A stretch of DNA of 64,000 bases, from the NCBI RefSeq assembly GCF_002531575.1, contig NZ_NWTI01000008.1, positions 1 to 64,000 on the forward strand, given 5' to 3'. Below are positions 36,650 through 44,069 of the stretch, piece after piece; position 1 is the first letter of the stretch, and every line of letters starts with the position of its first letter. The translations under genes were made by a program, and so were the position numbers. The notes beneath the pieces were generated by a model. That model saw nothing but the letters and a program-made list of their open reading frames with translations. It made no database searches and was not told the DNA's origin. Source of the DNA: Bradyrhizobium sp. Y36 (GTDB lineage Bacteria; Pseudomonadota; Alphaproteobacteria; Rhizobiales; Xanthobacteraceae).

Positions 36650-36667
36650 TGATTGGCGCTGTGATGA
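36640..36667 (+). repeat. 15-base tandem micro-duplication at the purM/purN junction
   Basis: The sequence GGCGCTGTGATGA occurs at 36640-36652 and again at 36655-36667, a 15-base period. Each copy contains TGATG, the stop-start overlap used for coupled translation. The first copy holds the purM stop (36647-36649) and a candidate purN ATG (36649). The second copy provides ATG 36664. The duplication would add five residues (MIGAV) to PurN if the first ATG is used. Confidence 0.85.
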
Positions 36668-37317
36668 AGCGCCGCGTCGCCATCCTGATCTCCGGCCGCG
36701 GCTCCAACATGGCCGCGCTGATCAAGGCCGCCAGCGCGCCGGATTTCCCCGCGGAGATCTCGCTCGTCATTTCGAACAAGGCCGATGCACCCGGGCTTGA
36801 ACGCGCTGAGGCGGCCGGCGTGAACACGCTGGTGATCGAGAGCAAGCCGTTCGGCAAGGACCGCGCCGGCTTCGAGAAGGTGCTGCAGGCAGCCCTCGAC
36901 GAGCACGGCATCGAGCTGATCTGTCTCGGCGGCTTCATGCGCCTGTTCACGGCCGAATTTACCAGAGCCTGGTACGGCCGGATGCTCAACATCCATCCCT
37001 CGCTGCTGCCGTCGTTCCCCGGGCTCGACCCGCACGGCCAGGCCTTGCGCGCCGGCGTCAAGCTGTCCGGCGCGACAGTGCACTTCGTCATCCCCGAGAC
37101 CGATGCCGGTCCGATCGTGATGCAGGGCGCGGTTCCCGTCAGCGATCACGACACGGGCGACACGCTCTCGGAGCGCATCCTCGAAGTCGAGCACCGCATC
37201 TATCCCGAAGCGCTGCGGCTGCTCGCGACCGGCAAGGTCAGGATCGAGGGCGACGTGTGCAAGACGGATGGAAGCGGGCCGTCGGAGAATTTTCTGGTTG
37301 CGCCAGTGGTGCGCTGA
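36664..37317 (+). CDS. purN: Phosphoribosylglycinamide formyltransferase PurN
   Basis: The 217-residue enzyme adds a formyl group from 10-formyl-THF to GAR in purine synthesis. Family motifs are MKRRVAILISGRGSNM at the start, LNIHPSLLPSFPG with the catalytic Asn and His, and VHFVIPETDAGPI with the catalytic Asp. I chose ATG 36664, which gives the normal N-terminus. ATG 36649, overlapping the purM stop, would add five residues. It forms an operon with purM. Confidence 0.96.
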   Translation: MKRRVAILISGRGSNMAALIKAASAPDFPAEISLVISNKADAPGLERAEAAGVNTLVIESKPFGKDRAGFEKVLQAALDEHGIELICLGGFMRLFTAEFTRAWYGRMLNIHPSLLPSFPGLDPHGQALRAGVKLSGATVHFVIPETDAGPIVMQGAVPVSDHDTGDTLSERILEVEHRIYPEALRLLATGKVRIEGDVCKTDGSGPSENFLVAPVVR

Positions 37318-37350
37318 AGCGCGTTTGCGCTTCACCGTCCCAAACAAAAT

Positions 37351-37369
37351 CCCCCGGCAGAGCCGGGGG
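37351..37369 (-). terminator. Rho-independent terminator of cspA
   Basis: A perfect stem CCCCCGGC-AGA-GCCGGGGG is followed on the minus strand by ATTTTGTTT. On the plus strand there is no T-tract, so the signal belongs to the cold-shock gene, whose stop is 38 bases away. The stem could still stop purN transcripts partially. Confidence 0.7.
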
Positions 37370-37406
37370 CAACGTCATGATCTCTCGCGTATCGACTTGA
37401 GAGAAT

Positions 37407-37613
37407 TCAGGAGACCTTGAGGTTCTCCGCGGATGCCTTGCCGCGGTTCTCCACGAGGTCGTATTCAACCACTTGGTTCTCGTTGAGGGTGGAGAGTCCG
37501 GCACGCTCGACGGCGGAGATGTGGACGAAGACGTCCTTGTCGCTACCGTTCGGCTTGATGAACCCATAGCCCTTGGTCGGGTTGAACCATTTGACGGTGC
37601 CCTTTTGCGGCAT
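37407..37613 (-). CDS. Cold-shock domain protein
   Basis: The 68-residue protein is a single OB-fold cold-shock domain with intact RNA-binding motifs KGYGFIKP (RNP1-like) and VFVHISAV (RNP2-like). It begins GTVKWFNPTKG, like CspA. Such proteins bind single-stranded RNA and DNA. ATG 37613 has GGAGGAG upstream. It is followed by a terminator at 37351-37369, so it is monocistronic. A long leader could carry temperature-dependent structure, but I see no defined element. Confidence 0.95.
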   Translation of the reverse strand: MPQKGTVKWFNPTKGYGFIKPNGSDKDVFVHISAVERAGLSTLNENQVVEYDLVENRGKASAENLKVS

Positions 37614-37991
37614 CGCTAGTCTCCTCCACTAGATATAAAAAAGACGCGGCCGCTTTTTCGCGTGCCACGCCACAAACGGGCTTCCGAAGTCTGTTCGAGT
37701 CTTGAGGCTCAATGTCGCGAAACGCACAGTCGAGCGGCCAATTCCGATTGTGGCCAATATTGCAACATGAAAATCGCCGGTTAGCAAGCTGCGCGTAGAT
37801 TTCAAGACCGAGGCGGGTGCGTTCCTCTGCAATTTGCGACCTGTGGCCGTGGAACCACAATCGAGGGCAATCACCCCTGTCTCAGCGCTCCAACCGATTG
37901 ACGCTCCGTGGCAGTTCAGCACAAATCGCCGCAGGCTGCGGCGCGTTCGTGTTGTATTTTTGCGTGTCGCCCTCGCTTCGGGATTATCGTC
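37614..37991. other. Divergent region, cspA leader and barrel-protein promoter
   Basis: These 378 bases hold the minus-strand cspA promoter and leader (a run TCTTTTTTATATCTAG lies just before the ribosome binding site) and the promoter of the outer-membrane barrel gene on the plus strand. The remainder has no credible frame and no clear hairpin beyond GCGAAAAAGC in the cspA leader. Confidence 0.45.
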
Positions 37992-39143
37992 ATGCGCTGC
38001 ACCTTGCAGCACTCAGGGACACGGCAGGTGATCGGGCTCGACCGCGTTCGCGGGATCGCGGCGTCGGTCGCGATCGCGCTGGTGCTGGTCGTGACGATGG
38101 CGGCGGCGACGCCCGGCTTCGCCCAGACCCCGACACCGGCCGCGTCGCCGACGCCCACGCCTTCACCGACGCCGGTGTCGACGTCAATCGCCTACGATCG
38201 CTCGGTCGGCAACAGCGCACTCGATCTCGGCTCGAACTTCCTGGAGCGGCTCGGCAACCAGGCATCGAACGGTATCAACCGGACGTTCCGCACCAATCCC
38301 GGCGGTGGCGGCGCCTCCGCGAGCACGGAAGATCCGCGCTACCGGACCTGGTTCGAGGGCTACGGCATCTCGGTCCGCACCGACCCGCAAGGGGACTTCG
38401 TCGGCGACCGGCGCAAGACGGTGGGCGGCGTTGCCGGCTTTGGCGCACGCGTGGCCCCGGGCGTCAATCTCGGCTTCTCCGTCGATCAGAGCCACACCGA
38501 CGTCGACGTGCCGCTGGCGCTGCAATCGGCGACGCTCGACCTGACGCAGATCGGCTTCAACGGCTCGGTCGACAAGGGGCCGTGGACCTGGGCCTTCGCG
38601 GTCGTGCACGGCTTCGGCAAGGTCCGTTCCAGCCGGGACACCGGCCTCGGTCTTGCGACTGCGAGCTATCACGCCGCGATCGACGGCGCGCTGACCGAGA
38701 TCAGCTATTACTGGACCAAGGACCAGATGCGCATCGTGCCCAAGGGCGCGCTGGAATATGTCCGCGCCACCAGCGCGGCTTTCCAGGAGGTGGGCGGGCT
38801 CGACCCGCTCAATGTCGGCTCGACGGCGCTGTCGCGCGCCCGCATCATGATCGGGGCCGAGATCGGTCGCTACTTCATCATCGACCAGAAGATCCTGGAC
38901 CTGTCAGCCTATGGCAAGTTCGTCGACAATTTCCACCAGGACCTGGGATCCGTTCAGGTCAGCCTCGGCGCCCAGAACATCGTGGTCCCCGGTATCGGCG
39001 AGAGCCGCTACGGCATGGATGCGGGAGCCTCGGCCTCGCTCAGCCTGACCAGCGTGGCGCGGCTCTACGTCAATTACGACGGCAAGTTTCGCAACGAGCT
39101 GACCTCACACCAGGGCACGGTCGGCTTCGAATACAAATGGTGA
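37992..39143 (+). CDS. Autotransporter-type outer-membrane beta-barrel protein without a passenger
   Basis: The 383-residue precursor has a signal peptide (hydrophobic at about residues 22-42, cut near GFAQ), a threonine-proline-rich linker (about residues 45-62) and a barrel ending in aromatic EYKW, as expected for BAM recognition. It resembles the translocator domain of type Va autotransporters (SYYWTKDQMRIVPK and similar strands). No passenger domain precedes it. The start is ATG 37992 without a clear site, or GTG 38028 with AGGGA upstream (371 residues). Confidence 0.72.
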   Translation: MRCTLQHSGTRQVIGLDRVRGIAASVAIALVLVVTMAAATPGFAQTPTPAASPTPTPSPTPVSTSIAYDRSVGNSALDLGSNFLERLGNQASNGINRTFRTNPGGGGASASTEDPRYRTWFEGYGISVRTDPQGDFVGDRRKTVGGVAGFGARVAPGVNLGFSVDQSHTDVDVPLALQSATLDLTQIGFNGSVDKGPWTWAFAVVHGFGKVRSSRDTGLGLATASYHAAIDGALTEISYYWTKDQMRIVPKGALEYVRATSAAFQEVGGLDPLNVGSTALSRARIMIGAEIGRYFIIDQKILDLSAYGKFVDNFHQDLGSVQVSLGAQNIVVPGIGESRYGMDAGASASLSLTSVARLYVNYDGKFRNELTSHQGTVGFEYKW

Positions 39144-39249
39144 GTCGAACGAGGGCCCGACGCGGTCGTCGTAGGGCTCTGGATTCTCGTTACGAGGCGC
39201 TTTCTTCACGCGAACCGGTGTCCAGTTCGCTCGAAGGCGCGTTGGACTC

Positions 39250-40260
39250 TCAGGCCGGCGTCGCCGCGACATATCCCGTCAATCCAAATCCCTCTCGCGC
39301 CGCCGTCATCATCGGCACCAGCGCGTTCGGATGGATGAACTCGTCGCGGAAGCAGGGATAGGTCCTGGGGTCGAAGATCTTCTTCAGCCAGTCGACCACG
39401 ATCTTGTGGCGCTCGGAGGCGCGGAACTCCTTGTGATAGGTGAGCCAGAGATCGGCGTGGTGGCTGACGCCGAGATCGACGGCGATCAGCGGCGCGCCGA
39501 GCGCGATCGACACCGTCGGCAGGAAGCCGATGCCGGCGCCGCGCTCCACCGCGTAGAGCACGCCGACCGAGGAATTGGTCTTGATCCCGACGATGCCTTC
39601 GAGCGATTTCAGTCCGAGCACGCGCGCATAGGCGCTGTCGTCGACCTGCGGCGCGCTCTGCTTGATGATGCGGTGGTTCTTCAGCTCTGCCAGCGACGCC
39701 GGCACACCGTAGAGGTTTTCGTACTCCTTGGAGACGAAGGGATAGATGTGGAGGCGACCGAGCTTGGCGACGATCAGGTCGGGATTGGTCGGCGGCTCGA
39801 GCTGGATCGCGATGTCCGATTCAAGCCGGGCGACGTCGGCCTGCTCCATCGCGCAGCGCAGATCCACGGTGATCCTGCGATAGGTCTTCTGGAAGTCGAT
39901 CAGCCGCGGCAGGATCCAGAAATTGCCGGGGCCCTCCGTCACCGCGACGCGCACGGTGCCCGAAGTGTCGTTCGACGATCGCGAGGCGCGGCGAAAGACG
40001 TTGAAGGCATGACGCTCCATATGCGTAACGTCCGCGATCATCGCAGTGCCTTCATCGCTGAGCGTGAGTCCGCTCTGGTCGCGCAGGAACAGCTTGCAGC
40101 CGATGCTCTCCTCGAGCCGGTCGATGCGGCGCATCAGCGTGGTCGAGGTGAGGCCGAGCTCCTCGGCGGCATTGCGAAAACTTTTATATTTGGCGCACGC
40201 TAAAAATAGCTTCAAATCGTCCCAGGACGCGTCCAGGGCTTCTTCACGGTGCTGCGTCAT
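39250..40260 (-). CDS. LysR-family transcriptional regulator
   Basis: The 336-residue protein has an N-terminal winged helix-turn-helix (FRNAAEELGLTSTTLMRRID, about residues 22-45) followed by the type-2 periplasmic-binding fold (GTVRVAVTEGPGNFWILPRL onward). It begins MTQHREEALDASWDDLKLFL. ATG 40260 is preceded by GGTGC only, so the start is by family alignment. It is divergent from the GNAT-GNAT-hydrolase genes across 101 bases and is the probable local regulator. The ligand is unknown. Confidence 0.92.
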   Translation of the reverse strand: MTQHREEALDASWDDLKLFLACAKYKSFRNAAEELGLTSTTLMRRIDRLEESIGCKLFLRDQSGLTLSDEGTAMIADVTHMERHAFNVFRRASRSSNDTSGTVRVAVTEGPGNFWILPRLIDFQKTYRRITVDLRCAMEQADVARLESDIAIQLEPPTNPDLIVAKLGRLHIYPFVSKEYENLYGVPASLAELKNHRIIKQSAPQVDDSAYARVLGLKSLEGIVGIKTNSSVGVLYAVERGAGIGFLPTVSIALGAPLIAVDLGVSHHADLWLTYHKEFRASERHKIVVDWLKKIFDPRTYPCFRDEFIHPNALVPMMTAAREGFGLTGYVAATPA

Positions 40261-40361
40261 CGCAGCACCCCGGTGCAATAACTGCTGCATACTCCTGATC
40301 CCCAGCCGCTAAGCTCGTCGGCGTAGCGGGGCACGAAAGCCTCGAACGATAGAGGCGCCAC

Positions 40362-40979
40362 ATGGGTATGGAAAGAGGCTCGTTTGCCGCAAGGCATGAT
40401 TTCGATGCCTTGCCGCTGAGCACGGACGTCGACGTCCGCTGTGCGCAATTTTCCGAAATTGCCGCGCTTGCCGGGATGGCGCACCGCCTGGTGCCGGGTG
40501 TGCGGATCGGGGCGGCCGAGCTTGCGCGATATTTCGCGTTCGATCCGCAGAGCATCCTGACGTTCAGCCGCAAGGGCGATCTGGTGGGCGGCATGGCCTT
40601 CCTGTTTCTCAATGATCGCGGTCACGACGCGCTGCTGCTCGACGAGATCTGCCTCGCTGCGCCCGAGACGCGCTATCTCGCTTCCGCGAAGGACGACGTC
40701 GCCGCCATCTACATCTGGGCGATCGCGGCGACGGGGCGTGGGATCGCCGGTCTCGGCAAGGCTGCGGCGCATCTGCGACAGCTAAGGTTTCGCGGCGCCG
40801 ATTGCTATGCGCAGCCGTCAACGGTGGCCGGACGCGACATCATGAAGGCGACCGGCTTTGTGCCGGTCCCGAGCTTCCAGCCCGACCTCTGGTGCTACGA
40901 GCGGCCCTGGCATCGGCAGCCGATGCAGATGCCGGGCGCCATCATCCAAGCAAGGAGTTTTGCAGATGCACGGTACTAG
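40362..40979 (+). CDS. GNAT-like acyltransferase, first of a pair
   Basis: The 205-residue protein has the secondary-structure order of a GNAT fold, ending in a family-like IMKATGFVPVP segment. It is divergent, and the acetyl-CoA loop (GRGIAGLGKAA) is only partly like the consensus R/Q-x-x-G-x-G/A. ATG 40362 has AGAGG upstream. Its end overlaps the second GNAT gene by 14 bases, so the two are translated together. I do not know a substrate. It could be an N-acyltransferase or a non-catalytic relative. Confidence 0.65.
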   Translation: MGMERGSFAARHDFDALPLSTDVDVRCAQFSEIAALAGMAHRLVPGVRIGAAELARYFAFDPQSILTFSRKGDLVGGMAFLFLNDRGHDALLLDEICLAAPETRYLASAKDDVAAIYIWAIAATGRGIAGLGKAAAHLRQLRFRGADCYAQPSTVAGRDIMKATGFVPVPSFQPDLWCYERPWHRQPMQMPGAIIQARSFADARY

Positions 40980-41586
40980 AATTCCTCTCGCCAAGCCCAG
41001 TTCCCGCGTCATCACCGTTCGCCTTGCGCGTGATCCCAGCGATCTCATGCTGGTCACGGCCATTCGGTCCGCGGTCTATCTCGCCGAGCAGGATTGCCCG
41101 TTCGAGGAGGAGTTCGACGGCAACGACATGGTCGCCGCGCACTTCATCGGTTTCGTCGGCAACGAGCCCGCAGGCTGCCTGCGGGTGCGCTTCTTCGGCG
41201 ATTTCGCCAAGGTGGAGCGGCTCGCGGTGCGCCACCAGTACCGGCGCTCGCGCGTCTCGTTCAAGCTGGTGCAGGCGAGCGTCGATTACGTGAAGCGCAA
41301 GGGGTTCCGCAAGATCTACGGTCAGGCCCAGGACAGGCTGGTCGATTTCTGGGCCCATTTCGGCGCCAAGCCGCTCGGCCACAATCGCAAGATCACCTTC
41401 TCGGATTTTTCCTACACGGAGATGCTGCTGGAGATCGAGCCGGGCCCTGACGCGATCACGCTCGACAGCGATCCCTATGTGATCATCCGGCCCGAAGGCG
41501 ATTGGGATCGGCCGGGCGTGCTCGATGCCTCGGCGGGGCGGTCCGTGACCTCGCCGCTGCGGGACCTCGCGCTCGCCGGCAGCTGA
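40966..41586 (+). CDS. GNAT-family N-acetyltransferase, second of a pair
   Basis: The 206-residue protein matches GNAT motifs (AVYLAEQDCPFEEEFDGND then HFIGFVGNEPAGCLRVRFF; motif A VERLAVRHQYRRSRVSFKLV at residues 83-102). The usual Gly-x-Gly/Ala in motif A is Ser-Arg-Val here, so cofactor binding may be changed. A C-terminal extension (about residues 150-206) is unusual. ATG 40966 follows AAGGAG. It is the second gene of the cluster that starts at 40362. Confidence 0.78.
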   Translation: MHGTRIPLAKPSSRVITVRLARDPSDLMLVTAIRSAVYLAEQDCPFEEEFDGNDMVAAHFIGFVGNEPAGCLRVRFFGDFAKVERLAVRHQYRRSRVSFKLVQASVDYVKRKGFRKIYGQAQDRLVDFWAHFGAKPLGHNRKITFSDFSYTEMLLEIEPGPDAITLDSDPYVIIRPEGDWDRPGVLDASAGRSVTSPLRDLALAGS

Positions 41587-41611
41587 AATTGGTGCAGCTC
41601 GGCGCAAGACA

Positions 41612-42175
41612 ATGCTGGCTTCAATCCATGACGATCCGCCGATCCTGATCTGCGCGGACCTCCAGGTCGAGTATCTCACCCCCGGGCGTCGCCACGTCAT
41701 CCTCGATGGCGACGCCGCAACCGCACGCTGCCTGGAACTACTGACGCTGTGGCGCGGCAATCTGTGGCCGGTGATGCATTTGAAGCGCATTGCGCAGGCC
41801 GCCTGGTTCAATCCGGCATCGAGGCTGACCGATTGGATCCCCGAGGCCAGGCCGCGGCCGGGCGAGATGACGTTCGAGCACCCGCTGCCGTCCGCCTACA
41901 GCTCGTCGCGGTTTGTGGACTACATGTCCAATATCCGCACCGTGCGCTGTCTTCTGATCGGTTATTCCCTCGACGAGACCATTCTGGCCACCGCTGTTGA
42001 CGGGTTTCACCGCAGCCATCGGTACCAGGTGGTCGCCGACGCCGTGGCTTGCCGGCAGCCCGGCACGGGCGATGCCGCCGCCTACAAGCATGCGGTAGTG
42101 AATGTCATTGCGAATTTTGCTACAATCGTTCCCAGCGCCGAACTGATTAGAACCAGCGGCGCCGTTGCGGTGTAG
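41612..42175 (+). CDS. Isochorismatase-fold hydrolase with altered catalytic triad
   Basis: The 187-residue protein aligns by eye with isochorismatase-like cysteine hydrolases: the N-terminal strand ILICADLQVEY holds the usual Asp (Asp16), FEHPLPSAYSS stands where the Lys-containing K-x-x-x-S-A-F block normally is, and LIGYSLDETILATA where G-x-x-T-x-x-C-V-x-x-T-A is. The Lys and Cys positions are therefore His90 and Thr123. This argues against amidase chemistry by the classic mechanism, and the protein may use another mechanism or be non-catalytic. It follows the GNAT gene by 25 bases, in the same unit. Confidence 0.72.
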   Translation: MLASIHDDPPILICADLQVEYLTPGRRHVILDGDAATARCLELLTLWRGNLWPVMHLKRIAQAAWFNPASRLTDWIPEARPRPGEMTFEHPLPSAYSSSRFVDYMSNIRTVRCLLIGYSLDETILATAVDGFHRSHRYQVVADAVACRQPGTGDAAAYKHAVVNVIANFATIVPSAELIRTSGAVAV

Positions 42176-42205
42176 ACCACCGCGACCGGCGGATGGGGTG
42201 CAAGA

Positions 42206-42376
42206 TTGTCACGGGGAGACGAGCTCAAGGAGCTGGCGAGCGACCTGTCGCATGCCGCCGAAAAGGCGCGCAGGCTCGGTCTGCCGACGACGGTCTATCT
42301 GCTCTCGATGGCGCTGGTGGAGGTGAGGGAAGCCGCTGCCAGTGCCGACGACGGGCATGACGATGATGCGACGTAA
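42206..42376 (+). CDS. Small 56-residue protein, TTG start
   Basis: The frame TTG 42206 to TAA 42376 encodes SRGDELKELASDLSHAAEKA...LSMALVEVREAAASADDGHDDDAT, a helical core followed by an acidic tail. The frame has protein-like codon use, and it lies 30 bases downstream of the hydrolase stop in the same frame. I recall similar short hypothetical proteins in Bradyrhizobium, but have no search to prove it. The only start available is TTG with a weak GGGG upstream. Function is unknown. Confidence 0.6.
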   Translation: MSRGDELKELASDLSHAAEKARRLGLPTTVYLLSMALVEVREAAASADDGHDDDAT

Positions 42377-42541
42377 GAGCTGCCCAGTCTCGATATGCGG
42401 CTTTGTGCAACGCTGCTGAGCGCTTGCTGCCGAAGAATTGGCGTTGCAAGCTTCGCGTTGTCGCAATAGCCAAGGCGCTTGATCATCGAGTGATGACGCC
42501 GGCTCCGCCTGCGACGTGACGCTTTCAAGGATCCCAAGCAA

Positions 42542-43924
42542 ATGTCCATGCTGCCCAATTCGCAAGAAGCCCGGGATGTGGCCTATCAGCTCCATCCCTA
42601 CACCAACGCACGCACGCATCAGCAGGCCGGTCCTCTGGTGATCGAACGCGGCGAGGGACCTTACGTGTTCGACGCCTCGGGCAAGCGCTATTTCGAGGCG
42701 ATGGCGGGCTTGTGGAGCGTCGGGCTCGGCTTCAACGAGAAGCGGCTGGTCGAGGCCGCGCACAAGCAGATGCAGGCGCTGCCGTTCTATCACACCTTCT
42801 CGGCCAAGTCGCACGGGCCCTCGATCGACCTCGCCGAGAAGCTGGTTGCGCTGGCGCCTGTGCCGATGAGCAAGGTGTTCTTCACCAATTCCGGCTCGGA
42901 AGCCAACGACACCGTCCTCAAGCTGATCGCCTATCGTTCGAATTCGCTCGGCCAGCCCCAGCGCAAGAAGATCATCAGCCGGATGCGCGCCTATCACGGC
43001 GTCACCATCGCCTCCGCCAGCCTCACGGGCCTGCCGAACAACCATCGCTCGTTCGACCTGCCGCTGCCGAACATCCTGCACACGGGCTCGCCGCACTTCT
43101 ACAAGGACGGCGCCCCCGGTGAGAGCGAGGAAGCCTTCGCGACGCGCCGGGCGGAGGAGCTCGACGCGCTGATCCAGAAGGAAGGGCCCGACACGATCGC
43201 CGCGTTCTTCGGCGAGCCCGTGATGGGGGCGGGCGGCGTCATCGTGCCGCCGGCGACCTATTGGGACAAGATCCAGGCGGTGCTGAAGAAGTACGACATC
43301 CTCCTGGTCGCCGACGAGGTGATCTGCGGCTTCGGCCGCACCGGCAAGATGTTCGGCTGCGAGACCTACGGCATCAAGCCCGACGTGCTCGTGGTCTCCA
43401 AGCAGATCACCTCGAGCTATTTCCCGTTCTCGGCGATCATCATGAACGACCGCATGTTCGAGCCGATCGCGGACGAGAGCAACAAGATCGGCGTGCTCGG
43501 CCACGGCTTCACCGCGGGCGGTCATCCGGTCGGCTCGGCGATTGCGCTGGAGAACCTCAAGATCATCGAGGAGCGGGGCCTGGTCGCGCACGCCGCCGAG
43601 CTCGGCGCCTATATGCAGGGCAAGCTTCGCGAGCTCGCCAGCCATCCGCTGGTCGGCGAGGTCCGCGGCGTCGGCATGATCGCAGCTATCGAGCTGGTGC
43701 TCGACAAGGGTCGCAAGACGGCCGCAAGCACGCCCGGCGCCGTCGGCGGCATGGCCGCCCGCATGCTCCAGGAGCGCGGCGTGATCTCGCGCAACATGCT
43801 GGATGCCATCGCCATCTGCCCGCCGCTGATCGTCACCAAGGCGCAGGTCGACGAACTGGTCGCGGCGATCTCGGGCGTGCTGAACGACATGAAGGCGGAA
43901 GTGGCGAAGCTGACGCCGGCGTAG
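42542..43924 (+). CDS. Class III (omega) aminotransferase, PLP-dependent
   Basis: The 460-residue protein is a class III aminotransferase: FFTNSGSEANDT binds the PLP phosphate, LLVADEVICGFGRTG holds the PLP-contacting Asp, and the PLP lysine is in VVSKQITSSY near residue 288. Members transfer an amino group from an amine or beta-alanine-like donor to pyruvate. The sequence is closest, by eye, to aspartate-aminotransferase-family omega-transaminases. ATG 42542 follows AAGGA. It sits 165 bases after the small ORF, in the same direction as the GNAT/hydrolase cluster, but a functional link is unproven. Confidence 0.9.
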   Translation: MSMLPNSQEARDVAYQLHPYTNARTHQQAGPLVIERGEGPYVFDASGKRYFEAMAGLWSVGLGFNEKRLVEAAHKQMQALPFYHTFSAKSHGPSIDLAEKLVALAPVPMSKVFFTNSGSEANDTVLKLIAYRSNSLGQPQRKKIISRMRAYHGVTIASASLTGLPNNHRSFDLPLPNILHTGSPHFYKDGAPGESEEAFATRRAEELDALIQKEGPDTIAAFFGEPVMGAGGVIVPPATYWDKIQAVLKKYDILLVADEVICGFGRTGKMFGCETYGIKPDVLVVSKQITSSYFPFSAIIMNDRMFEPIADESNKIGVLGHGFTAGGHPVGSAIALENLKIIEERGLVAHAAELGAYMQGKLRELASHPLVGEVRGVGMIAAIELVLDKGRKTAASTPGAVGGMAARMLQERGVISRNMLDAIAICPPLIVTKAQVDELVAAISGVLNDMKAEVAKLTPA

Positions 43925-43944
43925 GGGCCTCGCTCTCCCCACGT

Positions 43945-44025
43945 CATTGCGAGGAGCTCTTGCAACGAAGCAATCCAGCCTGTCTCTGCGCAAAGACTCT
44001 GGATTGCATCGCGGCGCTCGCAATG
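43945..44025. repeat. Palindromic intergenic repeat
   Basis: CATTGCGAG at 43945-43953 and CTCGCAATG at 44017-44025 are exact reverse complements, and inner arms GCAATCCAG / CTGGATTGC extend the pairing. The element sits between the convergent aminotransferase and RNase D genes and could act as a bidirectional terminator. It belongs to a different repeat family from those at 483-590 and from the REP elements. Confidence 0.7.
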
Positions 44026-44069
44026 ATGATGTGGTTGGCATTGCGCCAGCCACAAAAGGCGCTCGCGGG

